Of a stretch of DNA of 64,000 nt, positions 1-8,318 are shown in pieces. How positions within the stretch are numbered: the first letter of the stretch is position 1; each line of letters starts with the position of its first letter. The DNA is taken from contig CAWARY010000011.1 in the NCBI GenBank assembly GCA_963784645.1, positions 1 to 64,000 of the forward strand, read 5' to 3'. The translations under genes were made by a program, and so were the position numbers. Under the pieces are notes generated by a model that worked only from the letters and a program-made list of their open reading frames with translations, made no database searches and was not told where the DNA came from. Source of the stretch: JBBRVW01 sp963784645 (GTDB lineage Bacteria > Actinomycetota > Actinomycetes > JACCUZ01).

Positions 1-305
1 AGCCGTTCAAGGCGCGCCTCCAGGGCGTCGAGACGGTCGTTCCAGAAGGTCGAATAGGTCGCTGCCCAGGCCACGACGTCTTGTAGAGGCGCTGCGTTGA
101 GGGTATGGATCCGTTCGCGTCCGCGCCGGGTGGATGTGATCAGGTCCGCATCCTCGAGAAGGCCCAGGTGCTTGGCTACCGCCTGCCGACTTATCGGGAG
201 GCGCTGACACAGGTCACTGAGACTCTGCTCGCCGCGATCCCTCAGGAGATCCAGCAGCATCCGTCGATGCGGTTCGGCCACCGCTCGGTAAACCCCTGCG
301 CTCAT
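1..305 (-). CDS. ArsR-family winged-helix repressor (truncated by window edge)
   Basis: The minus frame opens with ATG at 305 and stays open to the window edge, so the C-terminus is missing. The N-terminus (MSAGVYRAVAEPHRRMLLDL) followed by SRQAVAKHLGLLEDADLI is the classic ArsR/SmtB helix-turn-helix, with an R-x-G-R-E-R wing next. No metal-binding Cys pair is seen in the visible ~100 residues. It is divergent from an SRPBCC gene and an MFS transporter, with a perfect palindrome between them. ArsR-SRPBCC pairs of this layout are common in actinobacteria, so autoregulation and control of the neighbours is the likely role. The family call is firm; the ligand is unknown. Confidence 0.88.
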   Translation of the reverse strand, partial: MSAGVYRAVAEPHRRMLLDLLRDRGEQSLSDLCQRLPISRQAVAKHLGLLEDADLITSTRRGRERIHTLNAAPLQDVVAWAATYSTFWNDRLDALEARLER

Positions 306-317
306 CCTTGGACAATA

Positions 318-337
318 AGGCAACCATATGGTTGCCT
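318..337. promoter_or_regulatory. 20-bp perfect palindrome, candidate ArsR operator
   Basis: AGGCAACCATATGGTTGCCT is a perfect 20-bp palindrome in the 72-bp divergent gap between the ArsR gene (start 305) and the SRPBCC gene (start about 378). Position and symmetry fit a dimeric winged-helix repressor operator controlling both directions. Binding is inferred, not shown. Confidence 0.7.
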
Positions 338-377
338 GTCAATGACGGGCGGTCGTCCAGCGATGGGAGGCGGAGCG

Positions 378-869
378 GTGTACGGAAGGATCCAGGCCAC
401 CGATGCGGGCTACTCGCTCTCCTTCACCCGCGAACTAACGGCGCCCATCGAGCGGGTGTGGGAGATGCTGACCAGTCAGGCGGCCCGCGCGGACTGGCTG
501 TTCGACGGCACTATCGAACCGGGCGTGGGTGGCCACGTTCACCTCTTTGACGCTCACCACACGATCACCGGACAGGTGACCGCCTGGCAGCCGCCCCACC
601 TACTGGCACTGACTTGGAGCAGTCCGGACGCCCCACACGGGGAGGTGAGGTTCGAGCTCACCGAGACTGAGAGCGCCACCTGTCGCCTCCACGTGGTGCA
701 CACCACCGACCACGCTGCAAGGCCTCGCAGCCTCGCAGCCGGTTGGCACGCCATGCTGGAGAGCCTTCTTGTTTCCCTAGACCTGGCACCGGCTGGGACC
801 CAGCCCAACTTTGACGCCCTCGTACGTGACTATCTCGACGTGCCGATCGAGCGGCCCGAGCGCACGTGA
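378..869 (+). CDS. SRPBCC (START/AHSA1-like) domain protein
   Basis: This 163-aa protein has the AHSA1/SRPBCC pattern: an N-terminal FTRELTAPIERVWEML segment, then W-LFDG, a central beta sheet with ALTWSSPDAPHGEVRFEL, and a C-terminal helix containing GWHAMLESLL. The GTG at 378 was chosen because GGAGG lies 7 bases upstream. In-frame ATGs at 342 and 363 lack such a site, and 342 sits against the operator palindrome. Members bind small hydrophobic ligands; in ArsR-linked pairs the role is usually unknown. The stop overlaps the MFS start by 4 bases, so the two are probably translationally coupled. Confidence 0.8.
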   Translation: MYGRIQATDAGYSLSFTRELTAPIERVWEMLTSQAARADWLFDGTIEPGVGGHVHLFDAHHTITGQVTAWQPPHLLALTWSSPDAPHGEVRFELTETESATCRLHVVHTTDHAARPRSLAAGWHAMLESLLVSLDLAPAGTQPNFDALVRDYLDVPIERPERT

Positions 870-2221
870 CCATCGCGGTCGATGCGTGGCTGACTGGCCG
901 TCGCGCCGCGATCTTCGGGATCGGCGTTGTGGCATTGGAGTTCGCCGCCGCCGTTGCGACCCTGCTAGTCACAACCCTGCTGCCCGTCGTGGCGCGCGAC
1001 CTCGACGCCGCCGATCAGCTCGCCGTCCTCGTCAGCGGCTCCACGATCGGGCTGTTCACTGCCATGGCAGTGGCGTCTGCGATCCTCGATCGGATCGGCG
1101 GACGGCTCGCGTTGATGGTTGGGCTGGCATTGACGGTCGCCGGTGGCACTTGGACAGCCACCGCGGGGAGCGCATGGTCCTTCGCAAGTGGACGGTTCGT
1201 CACCGGCTTCGCCGCCGGGCTGCTGGCCGTCTTTGGTGTCTCCGCAGCTATCAAGCACCTCGACGAACGCATCCGTCTCCGAGTGATCGCGGCCTCGACC
1301 GCAATGTGGATCCTGCCCGGACTCCTCGGCCCTCCCGCAACCGTCGGACTCGAGCACTTGGTGGGTTGGCGGTGGAGCATCCTGCTGCCGATACCAATCG
1401 TGCTCCTCGGCCAGTTATTGGTGGTCCGGACCGCACCCCGGTCACAGCCTGCAGACCGCGTCACCAGCCGCCGACCCGGGCTGACCCTGCTCGTTCCCCT
1501 CGGTGTCGCTGGCTTCGTCGCTCTCACCGAAGTAGGGCTCTGGCCAGTCGCTCTACCGGCACTCGGCCTGGCTGTCGCCGGGTTCGCGGCCATGATGCCG
1601 CCCGGCACCCTGCGACTCCGACGCGGATCACCCAGCGCCATGGCCGGACTCACCCTCTTCGGGGCTGGCTACTTCGGAGCCACCAGCCTCGTCACCCTCG
1701 CTCTCACCGATGTCCTTGGCTCCTCCTTGGCACAAGCTGGGTGGGCACTCGGAGCGGCGCCCGTGGCCTGGGCCCTCGCCACCCTTGCCATCCCCAAGCT
1801 CCGCGATCGCGGACACGCACCCGGTCCAGCGTTCGGATTCGCGGTCACGACGCTCGGCGTGGTCGTCACTAGCGTTCTCCTGTTCACAGGTGCCCCGTAC
1901 CCGCTCGCGCTGATCGCGTGGACCGCTGTCGGCGCGGGCGTCGGCGCCGCTTACCCCACCCTCTACCTGCGCGCAACGACGCCTGACACAGCGACCGATG
2001 CCAACGCCCTAGCTTCGGCCGTAATCACGACCGAGAGTTTCGGCGGCCTGGTGGGCAGCGCGGCAGGCGGCGCCGTCATCTCCGCGGCCCTGCGCGCCGG
2101 AGTTCCTTCGGGAACCGGATACGGGCTCGCCTACCTGGGATTCGCCGGCGTCCTCGGCGCGGCCACCGTGGCAGCCGCCCGTAGCGGCAAACCGTCGGCG
2201 CTCGCACACTCGTCGGTCTAA
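866..2221 (+). CDS. MFS transporter
   Basis: A 451-aa protein with about 12-14 hydrophobic segments and no signal peptide. It has the MFS loop motif in degenerate form (DRIGGRLALMVG after TM2) and an acidic/basic pair in TM4 (GRFVTGFAAG). It starts with a GTG that overlaps the SRPBCC stop (GTGA), so it belongs to the operator-controlled unit. Linkage to an ArsR repressor suggests small-molecule efflux. The substrate cannot be assigned. Confidence 0.85.
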   Translation: MTIAVDAWLTGRRAAIFGIGVVALEFAAAVATLLVTTLLPVVARDLDAADQLAVLVSGSTIGLFTAMAVASAILDRIGGRLALMVGLALTVAGGTWTATAGSAWSFASGRFVTGFAAGLLAVFGVSAAIKHLDERIRLRVIAASTAMWILPGLLGPPATVGLEHLVGWRWSILLPIPIVLLGQLLVVRTAPRSQPADRVTSRRPGLTLLVPLGVAGFVALTEVGLWPVALPALGLAVAGFAAMMPPGTLRLRRGSPSAMAGLTLFGAGYFGATSLVTLALTDVLGSSLAQAGWALGAAPVAWALATLAIPKLRDRGHAPGPAFGFAVTTLGVVVTSVLLFTGAPYPLALIAWTAVGAGVGAAYPTLYLRATTPDTATDANALASAVITTESFGGLVGSAAGGAVISAALRAGVPSGTGYGLAYLGFAGVLGAATVAAARSGKPSALAHSSV

Positions 2222-2395
2222 CGAGTACGTCCGGCCCATTTCGTAGGGCCTCGTCACGCGGTGCGCGACCGGTGCGGGATCCGCTTCCGGCGACCGATAT
2301 GCGCCGCGTGGTGAGCACGGCTGAGTCGCCGCACGTCGTTCCGGCAATGGGAGCAGTCAGGAGCGGCTGGAAGTCGGACCGGTGAGTGCGCGCCG

Positions 2396-2891
2396 CTATC
2401 GTGCGAGGTTGACGCCGGTCCAGGATTCGTCCTCGCTCACGTCATCCACGACATCGAGCCAGTCGGGGACAAACTTCGAGGGTTGGTCGCCGTCATCGAT
2501 CTCGGCGATAAGGGGTGCCGTCTTCGTGCTCGTCAATTGCGACGACCAATCCATCCCGATGGACCATGTGTCGCTTCTTGGTGAGGAGCTGAGCAGGCAA
2601 GGCGGTGAGGACGACCCACTCCTCGTCGTTCAGGGAGAAGTTCGTGCAGGCAACTTCGGCAGGTCCGTCGCTGATCCGGACCTTGTGTCCAAGCTTGCGG
2701 GTCACCGTCCCGTCGCCTTCTCGCACTTCGCGCAGGCGCAGACGTGTTCCCGTCACATACCGATCAACGATTTCCTTGGTGCCGCTCACGCCCGCGGGGA
2801 GGCTCACAAGGAGGTACCGTCGCTCCCTTTCCACAATCGCGTACTTAGTGAAATCGACACGAGCCGAGGCTAGAGCTGGACGCCCAGACAC
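2396..2891 (-). pseudogene. CYTH-domain protein, frameshifted
   Basis: The first 120 residues carry the CYTH hallmark ERERRYLL (an ExExK variant, ERER), then RLRLREV, VTRKLGHKVR and LVVAIDEHEDGT. The frame then ends early at 2493. Dropping one G from the G4 run at 2512-2515 restores the expected C-terminus: LIAEIDDGD, VPDWLDVVDDVSEDESW and VNLAR, ending with TAG at 2396-2398. That tail matches the usual CYTH ending (LAEIE..., P-WL---VT-D---N--LA). Family members act on triphosphates (thiamine triphosphatase, polyphosphatase or adenylyl cyclase type). It is either a real lesion or a one-base sequence error. Confidence 0.8.
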
Positions 2892-3206
2892 CGCTGTAGC
2901 GGGTGCGCGCGCACCCCAGGGGCAAGGCCGCGCGTTCGCGGTCCCCGGAAGCCGATCCTCCTCCGGCGATACCGGCGCTCACCCTTGGCATCGACGAGTT
3001 GCGGCCAGGCGGCGCCGTAGGCCACTTCCGCAACCGAGGGATCGCCGGAGATCCAGTGGGATGTGCAGACCCGGGTGAGCGTGGACGCCCTCAACGCGGC
3101 TACGAAGAGGCTTTCGACCAGGATCGGATACGAATGAGGGCCGCCGCATCCCCATCCGCGAAGCCTCCGGGTCGCCTTTGCATGCTGTGCAGACAGCTCG
3201 CGTTCG
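2892..3206. other. 315-bp stretch without recognisable gene
   Basis: Frames on both strands here give compositionally random, Arg/Pro-rich peptides. No start with a good ribosome site and no family motif were found. It separates the broken CYTH gene from trpS. Confidence 0.5.
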
Positions 3207-4196
3207 CTATAGACCAACTGCATCCGTTGCCCGAGCCAACACGGCGCTCGACTGGCGCAGAGCCTTCTCGGCCCCGACGCTGAGCAGCGCGGATAGTTCG
3301 GTGGGGTCGTTGAGCAGATCATCGTGACAGATGCGGAGTGGTTCGAGCTCGGCGACGACGGCGTCCGTGACGGCCTGTTTAAGACTGCCGTAGTTCGCTA
3401 TCGAGTCAGCCACTGCGTCGGGGTCTTGTCCGGTCAGCACGGCCAGTATGTCCAACAGGTTCGAGACGCCCGGCTTGCTCGCAGGGTCGTACCGGACGAC
3501 TCTTTCCGAGTCCGTCACCGCGCGCTTGAACTTGCGCGCGATGGTGTCGGGTGCGTCCAGGATTCTGATGACTCCGAGTGCGTCGTCGGGTGCCGACTTG
3601 CTCATCTTCACCGCGGGGTCTTGAAGATCTGTCACTCGCGCGGCCAAGGCGGCCGGAGCCAGTTCCGGTACAACAAGCGTGTCGCCGTACAGGACGTTGA
3701 ACCTGATCGCGAGATCTCGAGTGAGTTCGACGTGCTGGCTCTGGTCACCGCCGACGGGTACGCGGTCGGCTTCGTAGAGCAAGATGTCAGCGGCCATAAG
3801 GCACGGGTAGGTGAACAGTGAGGCTCTCGTGCGAGGCCTCCCGCCCTTCTCCTTGAACTGGATCATCCGGGACAGTTCACCTACATAAGCGGTGCACTCA
3901 AGCAGGTAACTCATCGCGAGATGGGTCGGCACGTGGGACTGAACGAAGACCGTACTTTGCGTGGGGTCGAGGCCTGCCGCGATCAACGTCGCTGCCGTAG
4001 AGAGCGTCGTGTGCCGGAACTGAGCCGGGTCTTGGGGTGTCGTCAGTGCATGGAGGTCGGAGATGAAGTAGTAGCCCTCTACGTGTTCCTGACGTTCAAC
4101 GAAGCGGCGTAACGCCCCGAGGTGGTTGCCGAGGGTGAGGCGGCCGGAGGGGGTGATTCCAGACAGGTCGCGGCCGACGCCGCGCTTCTCGTTCAT
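3207..4196 (-). CDS. trpS: Tryptophanyl-tRNA synthetase
   Basis: A 329-aa class I synthetase of usual TrpRS length. The HIGH-type signature is SGRLTLGNHLGA (residues 17-28) and the KMSKS loop is VKMSKSAPDD (about 195). GGDQSQHVELTRDLAIRFN and the Trp-pocket segment YFISDLHALTT are also present. The His corresponding to B. stearothermophilus His43 is kept, so indolmycin resistance cannot be read from that position. A ribosome-mediated attenuator lies just upstream (4249-4355). Streptomyces auxiliary, antibiotic-resistant TrpRS genes are controlled in this way, so this may be an inducible second copy. Its location among accessory genes fits that idea. Confidence 0.95.
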   Translation of the reverse strand: MNEKRGVGRDLSGITPSGRLTLGNHLGALRRFVERQEHVEGYYFISDLHALTTPQDPAQFRHTTLSTAATLIAAGLDPTQSTVFVQSHVPTHLAMSYLLECTAYVGELSRMIQFKEKGGRPRTRASLFTYPCLMAADILLYEADRVPVGGDQSQHVELTRDLAIRFNVLYGDTLVVPELAPAALAARVTDLQDPAVKMSKSAPDDALGVIRILDAPDTIARKFKRAVTDSERVVRYDPASKPGVSNLLDILAVLTGQDPDAVADSIANYGSLKQAVTDAVVAELEPLRICHDDLLNDPTELSALLSVGAEKALRQSSAVLARATDAVGL

Positions 4197-4259
4197 TGCT
4201 GTTCTCCGCTTCGGGTGGACTGGTCCGTCGAGGTCCCACTCCGTGCCTGGAGAACACAG

Positions 4260-4281
4260 AAGCCGCCCCGAGGGACGGCTT
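4260..4281 (-). terminator. Attenuator terminator hairpin (3:4)
   Basis: On the minus strand AAGCCG pairs with CGGCTT, followed by one G-U and three G-C pairs around a very short loop. A T-containing run (CTTCTGTGTTCTCC) follows. It lies about 64 bases before the trpS start and is exclusive with the antiterminator formed by strands 2 and 3. Confidence 0.75.
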
Positions 4282-4304
4282 GGTCGTGCGCGAATGGCCG
4301 TCCG

Positions 4305-4355
4305 CTAGGACGGCCACCAGGTGCTGATGAAGTGCACGCTCACGCGGCAGAGCAT
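4305..4355 (-). CDS. trpS leader peptide with tandem Trp codons
   Basis: A 16-codon open frame reads MLCRVSVHFISTWWPS then TAG. An alternative GTG start at 4343 gives the 12-residue MSVHFISTWWPS. Two consecutive TGG codons sit three codons before the stop, inside strand 1 of the attenuator. Trp is the rarest residue, so a Trp-Trp pair in a tiny frame exactly at a switchable hairpin is strong evidence for a control peptide. No clear Shine-Dalgarno site is visible for either start, which leaves the exact start uncertain. Confidence 0.85.
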   Translation of the reverse strand: MLCRVSVHFISTWWPS

Positions 4356-4764
4356 GGCACACCAGACGATGACGCGTCATCATCCGGACATCGGTGCGCT
4401 TCAAGTGCGTTCCGGTGGCGGATCCCCTTACGGCACGTCGGGACCGGACGGCATTCGCAGACCGTAGGAACCTGCGTCACACCGCCGCCTGTCGGCGCGC
4501 ATCAACGACCGGATTGCCGATGAGCGGTTGGTATGAACAGCTGGTAACGGTGGCGGGAGCACATGGCGCGCTTCGTTATGCGTAGCGTGAGGAGTCCGGC
4601 AGAACTACTCCTCATATGTGGCACGGTTCTCACCTCGGGACGGCGCTCGCCCAGAGGGTGAACTTCAGCGATCGGGCAGTCGACGGGCTACGGGGGCTCC
4701 GCTCGCGGCGGGACTCTCCCGCCGTCCGGAGACGCTGCCGTGTGGGACGAAGGTCGGCTGGGGC
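4356..4764. other. Gene-free interval upstream of trpS leader
   Basis: No frame with family motifs or credible coding character is seen on either strand. The stretch must contain the trpS promoter on its left side (minus strand) and the 3' flank of the membrane-protein gene on its right. A GC-rich imperfect inverted segment lies near 4690-4740. Confidence 0.45.
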
Positions 4765-5481
4765 TCAGCCGCTGGTGGTGGTCGGGGGCGTGCTGGCCGC
4801 CGCCCGAGCCGATGCCCCTTGCGCCGGGACGGCCGGCCCTGACGGTGTCCGCGCCACGCGCAGCACCCCGATGACGGCACCGATGAGCCACAGCGCGAAC
4901 GCCACGGATGCCATGCCTCCGCTCCAGAAGCCGGACAGGCACAGCACGGCGACGGCGTAGGACACCCAGGCGGCCCACGTCGACAGGGCGCGCGCCTGCT
5001 GGGCGATCCGCGTCGTCACGGCGACCAGCACCGCGCCGCCGGTCAGCCCGGTGAGCCCGAGGACTTGCCCCGCCATGCCGAGCGCGCGGGCGGTGTCCGG
5101 GTCGGGGGTGAACTCGTCCGACCACGCCGCGAACGCGCTCCCAACGTCCAGCGACACCCCTGTGATCAGCAACCCGCCGAGCAGCGCCGCCGCAGGCACG
5201 GCCGCGTGCGCGAGCGGGTCGCCGCCGGACAGCCGGTCCAGCACCTGACGCAGCCCCGAGGCAAACCAGAGCAGCAGCGCAACACCTGCCGCGAGTACGG
5301 GGACTCCGACGCCGGCGGCGGCCTGTCGCCCGCCGTCGTCGAGCCTCTCGAGGATGGCGGCGTCCGACATGCTCGCCTGGTCCACACCGACCAGGTAGGT
5401 CAGCGCCAGCCCGACGACAAGCAGCACGACCGAAGCCGAGCCCGCCCATCCCGCGCGCTGAAGAGCTCTTGACTCGCCCAT
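4765..5481 (-). CDS. Six-TM hypothetical membrane protein
   Basis: The protein has 238 residues when started at the ATG at 5481, which has GGGAGG 4 bases upstream; an in-frame start 8 codons earlier lacks such a site. Hydrophobic segments (VVLLVVGLALTYLVGV, VLAAGVALLLWFASGL, AAALLGGLLITGVSL, LTGLTGGAVLVAV, VSYAVAVLCLSGFW, FALWLIGAVIGVL) suggest six helices, with an Ala/Pro/Thr-rich cytoplasmic tail. The pattern is reminiscent of small uncharacterised actinobacterial membrane proteins. No catalytic motif is visible. Confidence 0.7.
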   Translation of the reverse strand: MGESRALQRAGWAGSASVVLLVVGLALTYLVGVDQASMSDAAILERLDDGGRQAAAGVGVPVLAAGVALLLWFASGLRQVLDRLSGGDPLAHAAVPAAALLGGLLITGVSLDVGSAFAAWSDEFTPDPDTARALGMAGQVLGLTGLTGGAVLVAVTTRIAQQARALSTWAAWVSYAVAVLCLSGFWSGGMASVAFALWLIGAVIGVLRVARTPSGPAVPAQGASARAAASTPPTTTSG

Positions 5482-5925
5482 GCCGCCTCCCACGGTCGCG
5501 GCCACGGGTGGGTCGGGAGGTCATGCTGCAGCCACCTGGATCCGGCCCGCGGCGCGAAGTAGCGCCAGTCCGAGTGTGCACCCGTGCCGCGCCGCCAGTG
5601 AAGGGCCGCGGCGGACCTCAGCGCCCGGGGTGCTCGGCGGGCGCCGAGCCGCGGGTGTACATCGACTCCTCGAGTTCCCGCACGTGCGTGTGCCCCAGGT
5701 CGACTGTCGCGTGACGTAGTCGAACCCGTGAGCAGAGGCGACCGTTCGGCGCGTGTCATGACAGAGAAGTAGGCGCGGGCAAAGCGTTCTCATGCCGCCG
5801 GTCGTGCGCGTTCATAACCACCAGGCGATGCCCCAGTTCGCCGTCCTGGGGCGCAATCGCGGGCGCCGTGGCGCCCGATGGCGCTGCACCCATGCTGGTG
5901 ATCGCTACATCACACGCAGTTCCGA
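5482..5925. other. 444-bp interval without recognised gene
   Basis: Only short, Arg/Ala-rich frames are found, all lacking ribosome sites and motifs. The segment contains GC-rich self-complementary patches around 5610-5660. It may hold the promoter of the membrane-protein gene (minus strand). Confidence 0.4.
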
Positions 5926-6561
5926 TCAGGACGGACCGTCCACGGTCGCCAGTACGACGGGGCCTTCCTGGCCAGGCCACGTCCCGCTCAGCCCTGCGTT
6001 CGCCGCTGGTGTCGTGGTGATGATGACCCGCGGCAGGGTGAGCCTGACGCCGGCGTCGATGGTGGTCGTCGTCCCGTTGTGGCTGACCACCGGCGCCGTC
6101 AGGGCCGGGGCGCTGGCCGACGGCAAGGAGCCGCTGCCGCGGACGTGCGTCGTCGCTGGCTCCAGCACGAGTCCCGTATCGGTGGCGGCGTACAGGTCGG
6201 CTTCGCGGCCGCCGGTCAGGATCGCCCTGACCAGGGCGGTCACGTAGACGGGGTCGTGGCAGCCGTCGTAGATCCAACGGTCGCCGAGCACGGCGTGCGT
6301 CATGGTGGTGATCAGCGAGCCTTCGGCCCCTGTTCTGGGAGCACCTCGGTAGCTCAGCGGCACCTGCAGGACCTGGCCGTCGGCGGTGCCGAGCAGGTGC
6401 GTCTCCATCCCGACTTCGCCGTCGGGGTCGTCGAAGCGGTAGGAGCCGAGCTTGGTCAGGGTGGAGGCGTCAGCGCCGCCGAGCCAGGGTTGGCGTGGCA
6501 CCCATGCCTGCAGCAGTTCGAGCTTGGTGGGGACGATGGTCGCAGGGTGATGGACAGCCAC
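5926..6561 (-). CDS. Maltokinase N-terminal cap-like domain protein
   Basis: Residues from PTKLELLQAW through YRFDDPDGEVGMETHLL, VPLSYRGAPR and VLGDRWIYDGCHDPVYV match the Mak_N_cap pattern, which also occurs as stand-alone actinobacterial proteins. The GTG at 6561 was chosen because the family normally begins with a MAVxHxATxxPTKLELL-like sequence; upstream in-frame starts (6597, 6642) only add a non-conserved tail. Length is 211 aa, with a Thr-rich beta-type C-terminal part. No kinase domain follows, so it is not a maltokinase itself. Function unknown. Confidence 0.75.
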   Translation of the reverse strand: MAVHHPATIVPTKLELLQAWVPRQPWLGGADASTLTKLGSYRFDDPDGEVGMETHLLGTADGQVLQVPLSYRGAPRTGAEGSLITTMTHAVLGDRWIYDGCHDPVYVTALVRAILTGGREADLYAATDTGLVLEPATTHVRGSGSLPSASAPALTAPVVSHNGTTTTIDAGVRLTLPRVIITTTPAANAGLSGTWPGQEGPVVLATVDGPS

Positions 6562-6674
6562 CGCGTCAGTCTGGCAGACGAAGGATCTTCCTATCATCCG
6601 CGATGAGAGTGCGGTCATTCCGCCGCGAAGCGGCCACGTCACACCGCGCTATCTGGCGCCACTAAAGTCGGGCT

Positions 6675-7658
6675 ATGGACCCGGGTGGCGTCGTCCTCTT
6701 CACTCTCGGTGGCACGATCGCGATGGCTGGCCACGGTGGCGGCGTGGTGGGTCGACTGAGCGGCCGCGATCTGGTTGGTGCCGCCAAGCTGGACGAACGT
6801 ACAGCCGTCGTTGTGCGCGATCTTCGTGCCGTGCCGAGCGCGGACCTGTCGTTCGCCGGCATTCTTGACGCCATCGATGCGGCGGATGACGCAGTAGCTG
6901 CTGGCGCCTGCGGCATCGTGCTTACGCAAGGAACTGACACGCTCGAGGAGAGCGCATTCCTCATCGACGCGGTCTGGGCACACGACGCGCCGTTCATCGT
7001 AACTGGCGCAATGCGCAACCCCACGCTGCCCGGCGCGGATGGTCCGGCGAACGTCCTCGCGGCTGTCCAGGTCGCGGCGGCACCAGAGGCTCGAGGTCGC
7101 GGGGCGCTCGTCGTGTTCAATGACGAGATCCACGCCGCGAGACATGTCCGCAAGTCACACAGCGCGAGTACCGCCACCTTTACCTCTCCTGATCTCGGTC
7201 CGATCGGCCATGTCGTTGAGGGTGTTCCACGTTTCCTCGCACGGGTGCCACGTCATCCCCCCATCGCCGGGTTCTCGCGGACTGATCTTTCCGCGACCAG
7301 GATCGCGCTCTACACGACGACGTTCGACGACGACGGCCTGCTGCTTGACGGCATCGCGGACACTCACAACGGACTTGTGGTCGCGGGATTCGGTGTCGGT
7401 CATGTTCCAGGTGCCCTCGCGCCCGTGCTGGGCAAGCTGGTCGCCACGATGCCAGTGGTGCTGACGTCCCGTACCGGTGCGGGTTCGGTGCTCACCAACA
7501 CGTACGGCGCCATCGGTTCCGAACGTGACCTGCGTGAGCGAGGCTTGATCGGCGGTGGGTTTCTCCACCCGTACAAGGCTCGGATCTGGCTGCGCATACT
7601 CGTCGCGGCAAGCGCTGGACGAGACGAAATCGCGTCCAGCTTCGCCGAGTTCGGCTAG
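6675..7658 (+). CDS. L-asparaginase-family amidohydrolase
   Basis: A 327-aa protein with both asparaginase threonine motifs: TLGGTIAM at residues 10-17 (nucleophile Thr) and LTQGTDTLEESAF near residue 90 (second Thr plus Asp). IVTGAMRNP and GADGPANVLAAV are also typical. There is no signal peptide, so it is cytoplasmic and would hydrolyse Asn (possibly Gln) to the acid plus ammonia. It is monocistronic and flanked by unrelated genes. Type I versus II cannot be settled from sequence alone. Confidence 0.9.
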   Translation: MDPGGVVLFTLGGTIAMAGHGGGVVGRLSGRDLVGAAKLDERTAVVVRDLRAVPSADLSFAGILDAIDAADDAVAAGACGIVLTQGTDTLEESAFLIDAVWAHDAPFIVTGAMRNPTLPGADGPANVLAAVQVAAAPEARGRGALVVFNDEIHAARHVRKSHSASTATFTSPDLGPIGHVVEGVPRFLARVPRHPPIAGFSRTDLSATRIALYTTTFDDDGLLLDGIADTHNGLVVAGFGVGHVPGALAPVLGKLVATMPVVLTSRTGAGSVLTNTYGAIGSERDLRERGLIGGGFLHPYKARIWLRILVAASAGRDEIASSFAEFG

Positions 7659-7868
7659 CCCGGCCGACCAGCCGAGGTGTCCCCGGGCCATGCGCTCATT
7701 CGGACCCCCACTGCCCTTCGGCCCTGAACCGACAGCACGACTTGAGCGCTTGCGCCGTCCTCAGTCTGCCTGGGTTACGGAAGGCCATTGCATGACAACG
7801 TCCTGTCATGCCGCCGAGAGTGGTCACTCCGCCGCGTGCACGGCGCATCCCCGCCTGACCCATCGGGT

Positions 7869-8318
7869 CTACGAGAGACGCGACGCCGTAGCCATCACCC
7901 GGCGGACGCGGTCAAACCCTTCCACGGAACGCACTCCCTTGTCGTGGAACGACATCAGCACTTGATCGTCCCCCGGGTCCAGTGCAGCGGCTTCCCTCCA
8001 CATCGCCCGTTCCGCCTCACGCCAGTTGGCGCGTTCTTGCGCGGTGACGTCGACGAAGCCGGCCCCCTCCAACCCGCCGCGTAGGTCAACCCTCCGCAGG
8101 CGTTCCGGCACGGCCTTGTCGTGGGGGCCGACTGCTTCCCAGCAGGTCAGCACCACACGACCACCCGGACGCAGTATCCGCCCGATCTCGGCGTACGCCA
8201 TCGCCGGAGCATGCGGGAACTGGATCGCATCAACGAGGACGACTGCAGAGCGACGAGCTGAACCGATCGGCGGTGCCTCTCTGGTGAGGGCTCGGTCTTG
8301 CGTCGCGAGGGCCTGCGA
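7869..8318 (-). pseudogene. SAM-dependent methyltransferase remnant
   Basis: The C-terminal half is well preserved: VVLVDAIQFPHAP, then AYAEIGRILRPGGRVVLTCWE and a helical tail. The Rossmann N-terminal half with the SAM-binding glycine loop is absent. Upstream in the same frame only LTREAPPIGSARRS remains before it runs into the RelE gene. Comparison with family layout suggests about 15 residues are also missing between IGSAR and AVVLVD. This is a decayed gene next to a toxin-antitoxin pair, consistent with an accessory region. Confidence 0.65.

Larger units (their letters stand above)
4249..4355 (-). promoter_or_regulatory. trp-codon ribosome-mediated attenuator of trpS
   Basis: Transcribed leftward, the leader offers three mutually exclusive helices. 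Helix 1:2 is TGGCCGTCC/GGACGGCCA (4295-4316), overlapping the two Trp codons and the stop of the leader peptide. Helix 2:3 pairs GGACGGC (minus strand of 4297-4303) with GCCGTCC (minus strand of 4273-4279). Helix 3:4 is the terminator at 4260-4281. Stalling at Trp codons would free strand 2 to pair with 3 and block the terminator, so trpS would be induced when charged tRNA-Trp is scarce. Pairings are read directly from the sequence; regulation is inferred. Confidence 0.85.

Noticed and set aside
2870..3322. 150-codon minus frame between the CYTH gene and trpS
   Set aside because: It overlaps the 3' end of trpS in another frame and shows no motif or coding signal.
4616..4960. Plus-strand frames of 70-114 codons before and inside the membrane-protein gene
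   Set aside because: They overlap the real minus-strand gene or are Arg/Pro-rich without ribosome sites.
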